This document shows, piece by piece, positions 50,643-59,501 of a DNA stretch of 64,000 nt. The notes under the pieces are model-generated. The model saw only the letters and a program-made list of their open reading frames with translations, had not been told where the DNA came from and searched no databases. The first letter of the stretch is position 1; every line of letters starts with the position of its first letter. Origin of the DNA: Streptomyces sp. NBC_00249 (GTDB lineage: Bacteria > Actinomycetota > Actinomycetes > Streptomycetales > Streptomycetaceae). A program made the translations under genes and the position numbers. Location: the NCBI RefSeq assembly GCF_026342355.1, contig NZ_JAPEMV010000010.1, positions 186,001 to 250,000 of the forward strand. The letters are read 5' to 3'.

Positions 50643-51785
50643 TCATCGCACCCGCAGTTCGTTGAGCCGGGCCCGCCAGTCCCTGGCGGCCGGCAGCGCC
50701 TCGCGCAGCGCGCCCACCGCCCGCTCGCGCCCCGTGAGCTGCGACTCGTGCAGTCGCAGCAGGGGCGCGAGCGCGTGCGTGGCCAGCAGGAGGCGCTGGT
50801 TGACCACCGTCTCGGGCCGCCAGTGGTTCTTGTACGGCTCGCTGCCGCGCAGGAAGCTCACCACCGGACGGCCCTCCGCGAGGGCCCGGCCGGCCTCGTA
50901 GCGCAGCAGCAGGGTGGCGATGTCCACCTTGCGGCCCCGCAGGTCCGGGTCGGCCCCGTACAGGTAGCCGCCGCTCAGCCCGGCCGACAGCAGGGTGACG
51001 TTGGCCGCGACCACCTTCCCGTCCAGCCGGAACTCCGTCAGCCGGCCCTCCCCCGCCCGCACCATGCGCCGGGTGGCCCGGGTCAGGTGCTCGGCGAAGC
51101 GGGGCCGCAGGTGTTCGGGGGTCACCCCGCGGCCGCGCCACTGCTTCTCGTGGAGCCGGAGCAGGGTCCGTACGCCCTGCGGGACCTCCTGCTCGGTGAC
51201 CTCGTGCTCCTCGATCCCGACGGCGTCGGTCTTGCGCAGCTTGGCCCGGACCCGCTGCGCGCCGGAGGCCGGCATGCGCTTGACGAGCTCGTCGAAGGGC
51301 AGTGCGGGCAGCTCCATGCAGGTGGAGTCGGCCAGCTTGGCGCGTGCCCCGGGCCATGCCTCGTACAGGGCTTCGGCAGCCGCCCCGGGCCGTACCTCGC
51401 GCAGGTCCACGATCGCGGCCCGGGCGGCCCGGTGCAGTCCGCGGGCCAGGGCGGGCACGACCTGGGCGGCCTGCCCGGCGGCCACGAGCACGTCGAAGTA
51501 GTCGGTGATCGGCCCGCCGAGCGGCACCAGCCGCGGCAGCGGCCGGTGTACGAGCATCAGCGCGGCCGCGCCGACCAGCTCCTGGCCGCGCCGCACGAGC
51601 AGGAGCCGCAGCCGGCCCTCCTTGCCGTACGACAGCCACCACGAGTGCAGCCAGGCGTGGCTCTGGAAGGGGGTGGCGGTGGGACAGCCGCGGACGAGCC
51701 GGTTCCACGGCCCCTCCAGCGCGGCGAACTGCCGGGGGTCGCGGCACAGCGTCACCGACAGGGCCCCGGCGGAGCCCTCGTTCAT
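50643..51785 (-). CDS. FemAB/CelD-like GNAT acetyltransferase
   Basis: The protein has 380 residues. It has the layout of the CelD/BcsL (Acetyltransf_6) group: a first domain ending near LVPLGGPITDYFDVLVAAG, then RAKLRKTDAVGIEEHEV and a C-terminal GNAT-type core with FRLDGKVVAANVTLLSAGLSGGYLYGADPDLRGRKVDIATLLLRYEAGRALAEG. Relatives acylate exopolysaccharides. Its start overlaps the stop of the Wzz-like gene by 4 bp, so it is the last gene of the polysaccharide operon. Confidence 0.88.
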   Translation of the reverse strand: MNEGSAGALSVTLCRDPRQFAALEGPWNRLVRGCPTATPFQSHAWLHSWWLSYGKEGRLRLLLVRRGQELVGAAALMLVHRPLPRLVPLGGPITDYFDVLVAAGQAAQVVPALARGLHRAARAAIVDLREVRPGAAAEALYEAWPGARAKLADSTCMELPALPFDELVKRMPASGAQRVRAKLRKTDAVGIEEHEVTEQEVPQGVRTLLRLHEKQWRGRGVTPEHLRPRFAEHLTRATRRMVRAGEGRLTEFRLDGKVVAANVTLLSAGLSGGYLYGADPDLRGRKVDIATLLLRYEAGRALAEGRPVVSFLRGSEPYKNHWRPETVVNQRLLLATHALAPLLRLHESQLTGRERAVGALREALPAARDWRARLNELRVR

Positions 51786-52471
51786 CGAACGGACTCCTTC
51801 TCCTTGGTCTCGGAGTGCTCGCCCTGCGCGGGCAGCGAGGCGTACTCCCCTACGACGGAAGGCTCCTGGCCCTCCTCCTTGCGGCGGCCGGGCCGGGCGA
51901 GCAGCCACAGCCCGCCGAGCAGCCCGCCCGCGCAGAGCCCGACGGCGCCGCTGACCGGGGCGGACGGGGAGGCGGGGTCGGTGGGCGCGACGGCCTGGTT
52001 GAACAGCAGCAGCTGCACACCGGTGTTCTTGGCGGCCTGGTTGCTGCTCAGGGAGAGGGCGTCGGCGACGGCGTTGGCGATGTCGGCGGCCTCGGAGGCG
52101 CTCCTCGACGTGCCCGTGATCGCGATCATCGGGGAGTCGGGGGAGGTCTCGGCGCGCACCTGGGTGCGCAGCTCCTTCGCGGTGACGCCCGCGCGGGGCT
52201 GGGCGTAGGCGAGGGTGGAGCTGCTGGTGGCGATCCGGCCGTAGGCCTGGGCGAAGCCGAGGGCGGTGGCCGGTTCGGTGGTGTCGTCGGGGACGGCGAC
52301 CACGTAGCTGGTGGCGGCGTACTCGGGCGCCTTGAGCACCCCGTACGCCCCGCCCGCGGCCAGCCCGAGCAGGGCGCAGACGGGCAGCGGCCACCACGCG
52401 GGCGGCGGCAGCAGACGGCGCTTCCTCCCGGAGCGGTGGTCGGACTTCTTCTGGTCGGCGGTGTCGGCCAT
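51782..52471 (-). CDS. Wzz/YveK-like polysaccharide chain-length protein
   Basis: The protein has 229 residues with two membrane helices (PLPVCALLGLAAGGAYGVL near 28-46 and APVSGAVGLCAGGLLGGLWLLA near 170-190). They flank an external domain (EYAATSYVVAVPDD... ...SEAADIANAVADALSLSSNQAAKNTGVQLLLFNQAVAP). This is the classic co-polymerase layout that sets polymer length. No tyrosine kinase domain is fused. It overlaps the acetyltransferase gene. Confidence 0.85.
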   Translation of the reverse strand: MADTADQKKSDHRSGRKRRLLPPPAWWPLPVCALLGLAAGGAYGVLKAPEYAATSYVVAVPDDTTEPATALGFAQAYGRIATSSSTLAYAQPRAGVTAKELRTQVRAETSPDSPMIAITGTSRSASEAADIANAVADALSLSSNQAAKNTGVQLLLFNQAVAPTDPASPSAPVSGAVGLCAGGLLGGLWLLARPGRRKEEGQEPSVVGEYASLPAQGEHSETKEKESVR

Positions 52472-52549
52472 GTGCGGTGCTCACTTCCTGCGTGAAGGTG
52501 TTCGTCCACCCCCGCCGATGCCCTGGCCGGGGAGTGCGGATGAGTGAAA

Positions 52550-53896
52550 TCAGCCGTTCCCGGCCGGCGCCGAATCCAGCCCTGCCAGGGGGCACCTCCC
52601 AGCGGTAGCTGGGGGAGTTTGAGGCGCGGGGTCCGGGGCGGAGCCCCGGCCGGTCCCGCCGGGGCAGGGCACGCCGTCCGACCGCGAGCCGGGTTCGGGC
52701 TCCGGGTCCGGGTCCAGGTCCGGGTCCGGGGCCACGGCCCCGGGGCCCGGGCGGGGCCCGGCCCCGCCCCCCGGTACGGGCGCGGCCAGCGCAAGGGCGT
52801 AGACGTCCAGCAGCCGCCCCGCACTCCGCGCGATGTCGTACCGCCGGACCACGGGCGGCGCCGGCAGCCTCCGCGCCCCCGCCTCCATCTGCCCGCGCAG
52901 GGCCGCGACGAGTTCCCCGGTGTCCGGCCCGATGCGCCGCGCGCCCGGCGCCTGCGCGGCGGGGAGGTCGTCGACGGCGGGGCAGGTGACGTGGAGTACG
53001 GGCAGCCCGGCGGCGAGCGCCTCGACGACCGCGAGCCCGAACGCCTCCTCCTTCGACGGGGACACGAAGACGTCCATGGCGGCGAGCAGCGCGGGGATCC
53101 CGGGGGTGCGCCCGTCGGCGCTGTCGCCGAGCGGGTCGCGCTCCCCCAGCAGGTGGATGCGGGACTGCGCGCCCAGTTCGGCGGCGAGCAGCCGCAGCGC
53201 GGCGCGTTCGGGCCCGTCCCCGGCGAGCAGCAGGTGGGCGCCGGGCAGCGCGGCGACGGCCCGGACGAGTACGTCGAACCGCTTGCCGGGGACGAGCCGC
53301 CCCACCCCGCCCACCACGAAGGCCCGTTCCGGCAGCCCGGTCCGGGCCCGCGTGGCGCGGCGTACGCCTTCGTCGAAGCGGAAGCGGACGGCCTCGATGC
53401 CGTTCGGGACGACGTGTACCCGGGCGGCGGGCACTCCCCAGGCCTCCAGCCGGGAGGCGACGGTGTCGGAGACGGCGACGGTCGCCGCGCCGAGCCGTTC
53501 GCTGGCCAGGTACAGGGCGCGGACCCCGCCGGTCAGCGGCCGGCCTTCGATCTCGTGGTCGCCGAGGGAGTGTTCGGTGGCGACGGTGGTCCCGACGCCC
53601 GCGAGCCGGGCGGCGAGGCGCCCGTAGAGGCAGGCCCGGTAGAGGTGGGTGTGGACGAGGTCGTACTGACCGCGCCGGATGAACCGCACCAGCTTCGGCA
53701 GCGCCCCCAGGTCCCGGTTGCCGCGCATGCCCAGGTGCACGACCCGGACCCCGTCGGCGCGCAGCCCCTCGGCCACCGGCCCGGGGTTGGTCAGCGTCAG
53801 GACGTCGCAGCGCATCGGCATGTGCCGCAGCAGGAGCCGCAGTTGCTGTTCGGCGCCGCCGACGCCGAGTCCGGTGATGATGTGCAGGGCCTTCAC
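52550..53896 (-). CDS. Family 4 glycosyltransferase with repeat-derived C-terminal tail
   Basis: The protein has 448 residues. HIITGLGVGGAEQQLRLLL is the GT4 N-terminal loop, VVPNGIEAVRF and GGVGRLVPGKRFDVLVRAVAAL mark the second Rossmann half, and SPSKEEAFGLAVVEALAAGLPV carries the E-x7-E sugar-nucleotide motif. The last ~80 residues (Pro/Asp/Gly-rich) are encoded partly by a dispersed GC-rich repeat and are not part of the family. It adds a sugar during exopolysaccharide repeat-unit synthesis. Confidence 0.9.
   Translation of the reverse strand: MKALHIITGLGVGGAEQQLRLLLRHMPMRCDVLTLTNPGPVAEGLRADGVRVVHLGMRGNRDLGALPKLVRFIRRGQYDLVHTHLYRACLYGRLAARLAGVGTTVATEHSLGDHEIEGRPLTGGVRALYLASERLGAATVAVSDTVASRLEAWGVPAARVHVVPNGIEAVRFRFDEGVRRATRARTGLPERAFVVGGVGRLVPGKRFDVLVRAVAALPGAHLLLAGDGPERAALRLLAAELGAQSRIHLLGERDPLGDSADGRTPGIPALLAAMDVFVSPSKEEAFGLAVVEALAAGLPVLHVTCPAVDDLPAAQAPGARRIGPDTGELVAALRGQMEAGARRLPAPPVVRRYDIARSAGRLLDVYALALAAPVPGGGAGPRPGPGAVAPDPDLDPDPEPEPGSRSDGVPCPGGTGRGSAPDPAPQTPPATAGRCPLAGLDSAPAGNG
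52585..52660. repeat. Dispersed Streptomyces GC-rich repeat inside the GT tail
   Basis: AGGGGGCACCTCCCAGCGGT and TTGAGGCGCGGGGTCCGGGG are typical of repeats normally found between Streptomyces genes. The second half shares TTGAGGCGCGGGG with the tandem array at 754-1090. Here it lies inside the open frame of the glycosyltransferase, probably having extended it. Confidence 0.7.
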
Positions 53897-54669
53897 GGGA
53901 GCACCACCCGCCGCAGTTCGCGCAGCTGGTGGCGGAGTTGCTTGACGCGCAGCCGGCCGGCGCCGTCGGCCTGGCTGACGTGGGTGCGGGGCAGGGCGTG
54001 CGGGCCGGTGAGGCGGCCGGGGGTGATGGCGCAGGCGTAGCCGTAGCCGGCGTCCCGGGTGGCCCGGGCGACGCGGGCGTCGACGTACCCGTAGGGGTGA
54101 CAGAACCCTTCGGGCAGGGTTCCGGTGATCTCGCGCAGCAGCTCCCGGCTGCCGCGCAGTTCCTGCTGGAGGACGTCGTCGGGGGCGGCGGTGAGGTCCT
54201 GGTGGAGGAGGCCGTGGGAGCCGATCTCCTGTCCGGCGGCGGCCACCTCACGGATGCCTTCGGCGGTGAGGAGGGGCTTGCGCGGGCCGAGCGGGTCCCA
54301 GACGTTGTCCACGCCGAGCCGGCCGGGCAGGACGAAGAGGGTGGCGGTGCAGTCGTAGCGGCGCAGCAGGGGCAGGGCCCGGGTGAGGAAGTCGGTGTAG
54401 CCGTCGTCGAAGGTGAGGCCGACGAGTCCGCGGGCGCGCCCGGCGGCGCGGGCCCGCAGGAGCTCGCCGACGGACACGGCGCGCAGCTTGCGGGAGCGCA
54501 GCCACAGCAGCTGCGCCTCGAGGGCGCACGGGGTGACGGTGATCCCGTACGGGTCTTCGGCGGGGTCGGTGAACTCGGCGACCGAGTGGTACATCAGGAC
54601 CCACGGCGATGCGGTCCGGCGGGCGGGGCCCGCCACGGCGGCGGGTGCCGTGTCGGTGTCAGCGGACAT
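53893..54669 (-). CDS. Polysaccharide deacetylase (NodB domain)
   Basis: The protein has 258 residues. LMYHSVAEF opens the domain, GLTFDDGYTDFL holds the catalytic Asp pair, and GSHGLLHQDLTA provides the two metal-binding His residues. CHPYGYVDARVARATRDAGY is the RxPY-like third motif. It removes acetyl groups from sugar residues. No signal peptide is visible, which is unusual if the target is the finished polymer. It overlaps the glycosyltransferase gene by 4 bp. Confidence 0.93.
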   Translation of the reverse strand: MSADTDTAPAAVAGPARRTASPWVLMYHSVAEFTDPAEDPYGITVTPCALEAQLLWLRSRKLRAVSVGELLRARAAGRARGLVGLTFDDGYTDFLTRALPLLRRYDCTATLFVLPGRLGVDNVWDPLGPRKPLLTAEGIREVAAAGQEIGSHGLLHQDLTAAPDDVLQQELRGSRELLREITGTLPEGFCHPYGYVDARVARATRDAGYGYACAITPGRLTGPHALPRTHVSQADGAGRLRVKQLRHQLRELRRVVLP

Positions 54670-56584
54670 TGCGGAACCTCTGGGTGAGCTGGGTGATCCG
54701 GCCGGCGGTCTGCGAGCCGAGCTGGGCGATCTGGGCGGGCAGGGCGGTGACTTCCAGTGCCCGTATGGCCATGCCGGTGGCCCCGAACATGGCGGGGACG
54801 AGGAGGCAGCCGAGTGCCGCGCTGAGCAGCGGGTCGGGGATCATCGGCCCGGCGAGCCAGCCGGTGCCGCAGGCGGCGACGGCGGCGACGGCGAGCCGTC
54901 CGATGCTGACGGTGACCCGGCGCACGTGGATGGCGATGATCCGGGAGCCGAGGCCGGTGAGCAGCAGGACGGCGGTGGTGGTGATGGCGAGGGCGTTGGC
55001 GGCGGCGATCCCGTAGGTGCCCCACCAGCCGACGGCGAGGGCTCCGGCCCCGATGTTGACGAGCAGCCCGGCGCCCATCGCGAGCGCCGGGAACCAGGTG
55101 GGCCGGGCGGTCGAGAAGAAGGGCCGGGAGAGTGCTCCGACGAGGCAGTGGCCGAGGAGGCCGAGTCCGTAGACCCGCATGACGGAGGCGGTGGCCCGGG
55201 TGTCGGCGTGGGTGAAGGCGCCGCGTTCGAAGAGGACCTGGATGATCTGCGGGGCGTAGCCGATGACGAGTGCGCTGCCCATGAGGACGGCGAGGGAGGC
55301 GAGCGCGAGGTCCTGTTCGACCCGGCGCCGGGCCTTCTCCCGTTCGCCGCCGGCCATGGCCTGGGCGACGACGGGGAAGGTGACGGTGCAGATCATCAGG
55401 GAGAGCACCATCGGCATCTGCGCGACCTTCTGCGCGTAGTTCAGGTGCGAGATGGCGCCGGGGGGCAGCGAGGCGGCGAGGAAGCGTTCGACGAGGACCT
55501 GGGACTGGCGGAAGACGGCGAAGAAGATGACCGGCGCGATGAGTCCGAAGGCGATGAGGGTGGGCCGGTCGCGGTCGCGCTGGCTGCGGGGGGCGCCCTT
55601 GGCGCGGGGCGGTCCGAAGCCCACGTTGCGGATGAAGGCGGGGAGTTGGACGAGGACCATCAGCAGCCCGCCGACGGCGACCCCGGCGGCGGCGGCCCGC
55701 ACGCCCCACAGGGTGTGCAGGGCGACCATGGTGCCGATGATCCCGATGTTGTAGGAGACGTAGATCGCGGCGGGCGGCAGGAAGGACCGGTGGGCGCGCA
55801 GGGCGGCGCTGAAGTATCCGGCGATGCCGAAGGAGAGCACGGTCAGGGCGGTCATCCGGGTGCACTGGACGGCCAGTCCGGGGTCGGGCAGGCCGGGTGC
55901 GAGGACGGCGACGACGAGCGGCGCGGCCACGACGAGCACGGAGGCGACGGCGGCGAGGAGCACGGCGAGCCGGGGCAGGGTCGCCCCGACGAGCAGCCGT
56001 ACGGGGTCCTGGAGGCGGGCTTCCTTGCGGGTGAGTCCGGCGCGGCCGGCGGCCCGCCGGGCCAGGGCGTGGCTGAAGGCGGGCACCATCAGCAGGGCCA
56101 TGGCGTCCTCGATCAGCAGGGTCGAGGCCATCTCGGGCACGGTCCAGGCGATCAGGAAGGCGTCGCTGTCGTGCCCGGCTCCGAAGAGGTGCGCGATGGT
56201 CTGGTCCCGTACGAGTCCGAACACCGCCCCGGCGGCGGTCAGTCCGGCGGTGACGGCGGCGGCCTTGGCGAGGAACCGCCCGAGCGGGGGCGCGCCGCCG
56301 CCGCTCGGCCGGTCGGGTCCGGGCGTGCCCGTGGCCCGGCGCGGTCCGGCCGTACCGGCCCCGCCGGAGGCCGCGGTGCGGCGGAGTCCTGCCGTGCCCG
56401 GCCCGCCGGAGCGGTTCAGCACCGGCGCGCGGCCGGGCGCTGCGGGTCCGGGGTCCTGGGCCGGCGGGCCTTCGGCGGGGCCGGTGGCGCTCCGGCCGTC
56501 GGCCGGGTGCGGCGGACGGCCCGCAGCCGCGGCGACCTCGGTCGCTGCGGCTGCGGGCCGCCGCCAGGGCGTCGTGTCCGTCAC
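54659..56584 (-). CDS. MurJ/MviN-like lipid-linked polysaccharide flippase
   Basis: From the GTG at 56584 the protein has 641 residues. About 100 residues of Pro/Gly/Ala-rich leader precede ~14 membrane helices. GLVRDQTIAHLFGAGHDSDAFLIAWTVPEM, ERFLAASLPPGAISHLNYAQKVAQMPMVLSLMICTVTFPVVAQ and LFERGAFTHADTRATASVMRVYGLGLLGHCLVGALSRPFFS are MviN signatures. In this locus it likely flips the polyprenyl-linked repeat unit, doing Wzx's job. The start overlaps the upstream polymerase stop (GTGA). Confidence 0.92.
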   Translation of the reverse strand: MTDTTPWRRPAAAATEVAAAAGRPPHPADGRSATGPAEGPPAQDPGPAAPGRAPVLNRSGGPGTAGLRRTAASGGAGTAGPRRATGTPGPDRPSGGGAPPLGRFLAKAAAVTAGLTAAGAVFGLVRDQTIAHLFGAGHDSDAFLIAWTVPEMASTLLIEDAMALLMVPAFSHALARRAAGRAGLTRKEARLQDPVRLLVGATLPRLAVLLAAVASVLVVAAPLVVAVLAPGLPDPGLAVQCTRMTALTVLSFGIAGYFSAALRAHRSFLPPAAIYVSYNIGIIGTMVALHTLWGVRAAAAGVAVGGLLMVLVQLPAFIRNVGFGPPRAKGAPRSQRDRDRPTLIAFGLIAPVIFFAVFRQSQVLVERFLAASLPPGAISHLNYAQKVAQMPMVLSLMICTVTFPVVAQAMAGGEREKARRRVEQDLALASLAVLMGSALVIGYAPQIIQVLFERGAFTHADTRATASVMRVYGLGLLGHCLVGALSRPFFSTARPTWFPALAMGAGLLVNIGAGALAVGWWGTYGIAAANALAITTTAVLLLTGLGSRIIAIHVRRVTVSIGRLAVAAVAACGTGWLAGPMIPDPLLSAALGCLLVPAMFGATGMAIRALEVTALPAQIAQLGSQTAGRITQLTQRFRNVR

Positions 56585-57957
56585 GGGCCGTCCGTACCCG
56601 GCACGGCGCGCAGGCCGGCCGCGTCGAAGCCGGAGGCACCCGCGGTGCCCGAGGGCAGCGCCCACCAGGCGGCCAGACCGATGATCACTCCGGTCAGCAC
56701 GGTGGACGGCCCGCCGATGTCCGCGTAGAGGAAGTCGGTGAGCTGCCACACGAACAGGCCGGTCGCGATCAGTCCGCAGTCCCGGATGCCCCCGCCGGAC
56801 GCGTACCGGCGCAGGCCCGCGACCAGCAGGGCGAGCCAGCCGCCCGCCAGCGCGGTCAGTCCGATCAGCCCCTGCTCGCTGAGGATCAGGAGGTACATGT
56901 TGTGCGGGGACAGCAGCGGCTGCTTGATGAAGGCCTGGCCGGCGCCGGCCGTGTCGCTGCCGGAGGACAGGCCGATCGAGGAGTGCCCGTCGCGGTGGGC
57001 GGGGAAGCCCTTGAGGCCCACCCCCACCGCCGGCCGCTCGCGCCACATCGACTCGGCGGCCGCCCACATGGTGTAGCGGTCGGTGACCGACTGGTCGGGG
57101 GCGCTGGAGACCTGGGTGATGGAGGTGAGGCGTTCGGCGACCATCTCGGAGCCGACGCCGAGCCCGCCGACGAGGACCACTCCTACGGCGGCCAGCGCGA
57201 CGAGCACCTTCAGCGCCCGCCGGATCCCCGCCATGGCCATGACCAGCAGGGCCGCGCCGAAGGTGGCGATCCAGGCACCCCGGCTGAAGGACAGCACCAG
57301 CGGCACCACCAGCACCAGCGCGCAGGCCCCGGCGATCCGCCGGGTGCGCCGCGCGAGCCCCGGCGCGAGCGCGGCGGCGGTCGCGACGACCAGCCCGTAC
57401 GCGACCACGGTGGCCATGCCCATGACGTCACCGGGGCCGAAGGTGCCCACGGCGCGGACGGTCTCGCCCTGGTACGAGGCCCCGGTGTGGGTCGCGTACT
57501 GGAGGACCCCGACCGCGCCCTGCACCAGCGCGAGCACCACGAAGCACCCGGCGGCGAGCCGGAACTCCCGCGCGTCGCGCACCAGCAGCACCACGGCGGC
57601 CGGGACCAGCACGAAGACCTGGAGGTAGCGCACGAAGCCCGGCAGGGCGGCGTACGGGTCCCCGGCGGTCATCGTCGCCACCGCGAGCCCCACCCCGGGG
57701 GCCCCGAGCACGAGCACGCCGAGCGGGCTCAGCGCCCGCACCCGGCCCCGTAGGGCCTGCACCGCGCAGACGAGCGCGAGCAGCAGCGAGGCCGCGTCGG
57801 CGGGGCCGACCTTCCCGGAGGCGGTCGCGTCGCCGGCCGGGAGCGGGGCGAGGAGGAACAGGACGGTCGCGGCGAGCGGCAGCAGCGGCCAGTGCCGGCG
57901 CAGCATGCCCGGCAGGCCGGGAAGGCGGACGGTGGCGGCGGGTACGGCGAGGCTCAT
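56581..57957 (-). CDS. O-antigen ligase/polymerase (Wzy-like) membrane protein
   Basis: The protein has 458 residues with 11-12 hydrophobic helices. The family loop is visible as VLSFSRGAWIATFGAALLVM and, after the large external loop, ERPAVGVGLKGFPAHRDGH and PLLSPHNMYLLILSEQGLIGLTALAGGWLALL (Wzy_C pattern with the P-H-N motif). It should polymerise or transfer the flipped repeat units. It starts 2 bp after the sugar-transferase stop. Confidence 0.9.
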   Translation of the reverse strand: MSLAVPAATVRLPGLPGMLRRHWPLLPLAATVLFLLAPLPAGDATASGKVGPADAASLLLALVCAVQALRGRVRALSPLGVLVLGAPGVGLAVATMTAGDPYAALPGFVRYLQVFVLVPAAVVLLVRDAREFRLAAGCFVVLALVQGAVGVLQYATHTGASYQGETVRAVGTFGPGDVMGMATVVAYGLVVATAAALAPGLARRTRRIAGACALVLVVPLVLSFSRGAWIATFGAALLVMAMAGIRRALKVLVALAAVGVVLVGGLGVGSEMVAERLTSITQVSSAPDQSVTDRYTMWAAAESMWRERPAVGVGLKGFPAHRDGHSSIGLSSGSDTAGAGQAFIKQPLLSPHNMYLLILSEQGLIGLTALAGGWLALLVAGLRRYASGGGIRDCGLIATGLFVWQLTDFLYADIGGPSTVLTGVIIGLAAWWALPSGTAGASGFDAAGLRAVPGTDGP

Positions 57958-57959
57958 GC

Positions 57960-59501
57960 TCAGCTCCCTCCCAGCCGGAAGCGGAAGAAGGAGGCCGCGG
58001 TGCGGGCGAGGATCCACAGGTCCTGCCACAGCGACCAGGTGTCGATGTAGTGGTTGTCGAAGCGGGCCCGGTCCTCGATGGAGGTGTCCCCGCGCAGCCC
58101 GTTGATCTGGGCGAGCCCGGTGATCCCGACGGGCATCCGGTGGCGGGCCTCGTAGCCGGGGTGGACGCTGCTGAACTTGGCGACGAAGAAGGGCCGTTCG
58201 GGGCGGGGACCGACCAGGCTCATGTCACCCCGGACGACGTTCCACAGCTGCGGCAGCTCGTCCAGCGAGGACTTGCGCAGGAAGGAGCCGATCGGGCTCA
58301 TCCGGCGGTCCCCGGCGACGGTCCAGCGGGTGGCGGACTCGTGCTCGTCGGCGCGCAGGGTGCGGAACTTCAGCAGGGTGAAGGGCCGCCCGTACAGGCC
58401 GACCCGCTCCTGCCGGAAGATCACCCCGGGGCCGTCGGAGATCCGTACGGCGAGGGCGCAGGCGCCCATCACGGGGGCGGCGGCGAGCAGCGCGAGCGCG
58501 GCGAGCAGGGAGTCGATGCCCCGCTTCGCGAACCGCTCCACCGGCCGGGCGGGACGCGGCAGCAGCGGCTGTACGGCGTACCCCCACAGCTGGTCGGCGG
58601 GCTGCGCCACGCGCATGCCGGTGACCTTGGCGGTCCCGGCGGGGTCGGCGAGCCAGAGCCGGCAGCCGTGGTCGTGGAAGAGCCGGACCAGCGAGGCGGT
58701 GCGCTCGTCGGCCTCGGGCGGGCGGGTGAACACGGCGTGGCGCACCGAGTTCTGGATGACGGCGCGGCGGACGTCCTCGTGGGTGGCGAGCACCGGCAGC
58801 GGGCCGCCCTCCCCGTCGGCGGGGGCGCCGGTGTCGGCGATCCCTACGGGCCGCAGCCCGTACTCGGGGCGTCCGTGCAGTGCGGCGGAGACCGCGCCGG
58901 CGCCCTCGGCGGGGCCGACGACCAGGGTGGACAGGGGCCTGCGCAGGGCGGCGCGGCGGCGCAGCATGTGGACGGCGCCGCGTCCCGCACAGGTCAGTAC
59001 GGCCTGCAGGCAGACGGCGCCGAGCAGCAGGCTCCAGCGCAGGGCCTGCCCGGGCCCGGCGGCGGCGAGCACGGCGGCGGCCGCGCACCACAGGACGGCG
59101 GCCCGCCCGGCCAGCGCGGGCAGTTCGAGCAGCGCGGAGGGTGCGAGCCGGGGCCGGTAGAGCCCGGCCTGCGCGTGCAGGGCGGCCTGGGCGGCCGCGA
59201 GCAGGAGCACCGCGGGTGCGGCGGCCTGGGGTACGGGGCCCAGCGCGGGCAGGGCCGCCGCGGTGGCGGCGGTGGCCAGCGCGTCGGTGGTCAGCAGCGG
59301 GGCGACCCCGTCGCGGCGGCGGGCACGCCGCGGCCGGACCGCGGGCCGGGCCTGGCCGGCGGCCCTGGGCCCGCGCGGGGGGTGGATGGCCGCCCCGGAA
59401 CGGCGGGACGCGGCGGGTGGCGCGGGTGCGTAGGCGCTGCCGCCGGAGGGCCCCGTGCCGCCCTGCCCGGTGTGCCGGGCGGGTGCGCTGTCCATCGTCA
59501 T
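57960..59501 (-). CDS. Polyprenyl-phosphate sugar-1-phosphate transferase (WcaJ-like)
   Basis: The protein has 513 residues. A long Pro/Arg/Ala-rich start precedes four membrane helices and a central domain. The C-terminal catalytic part follows: KRGIDSLLAALALLAAAP, FRQERVGLYGRPFTLLKFRTL, RKSSLDELPQLWNVVRGDMSLVGPRPERP and GITGLAQINGLRGDTSIEDRARFDNHYIDTWS. It starts the repeat unit by moving a sugar phosphate to the lipid carrier. It overlaps the upstream glycosyltransferase stop by 4 bp. Confidence 0.95.
   Translation of the reverse strand: MTMDSAPARHTGQGGTGPSGGSAYAPAPPAASRRSGAAIHPPRGPRAAGQARPAVRPRRARRRDGVAPLLTTDALATAATAAALPALGPVPQAAAPAVLLLAAAQAALHAQAGLYRPRLAPSALLELPALAGRAAVLWCAAAAVLAAAGPGQALRWSLLLGAVCLQAVLTCAGRGAVHMLRRRAALRRPLSTLVVGPAEGAGAVSAALHGRPEYGLRPVGIADTGAPADGEGGPLPVLATHEDVRRAVIQNSVRHAVFTRPPEADERTASLVRLFHDHGCRLWLADPAGTAKVTGMRVAQPADQLWGYAVQPLLPRPARPVERFAKRGIDSLLAALALLAAAPVMGACALAVRISDGPGVIFRQERVGLYGRPFTLLKFRTLRADEHESATRWTVAGDRRMSPIGSFLRKSSLDELPQLWNVVRGDMSLVGPRPERPFFVAKFSSVHPGYEARHRMPVGITGLAQINGLRGDTSIEDRARFDNHYIDTWSLWQDLWILARTAASFFRFRLGGS

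Noticed and set aside
50643..54251. 1202-codon minus-strand frame that appears to fuse the acetyltransferase to upstream genes
   Set aside because: Only the last 380 codons have protein-like sequence. Upstream it reads the deacetylase, glycosyltransferase and Wzz-like genes out of frame.
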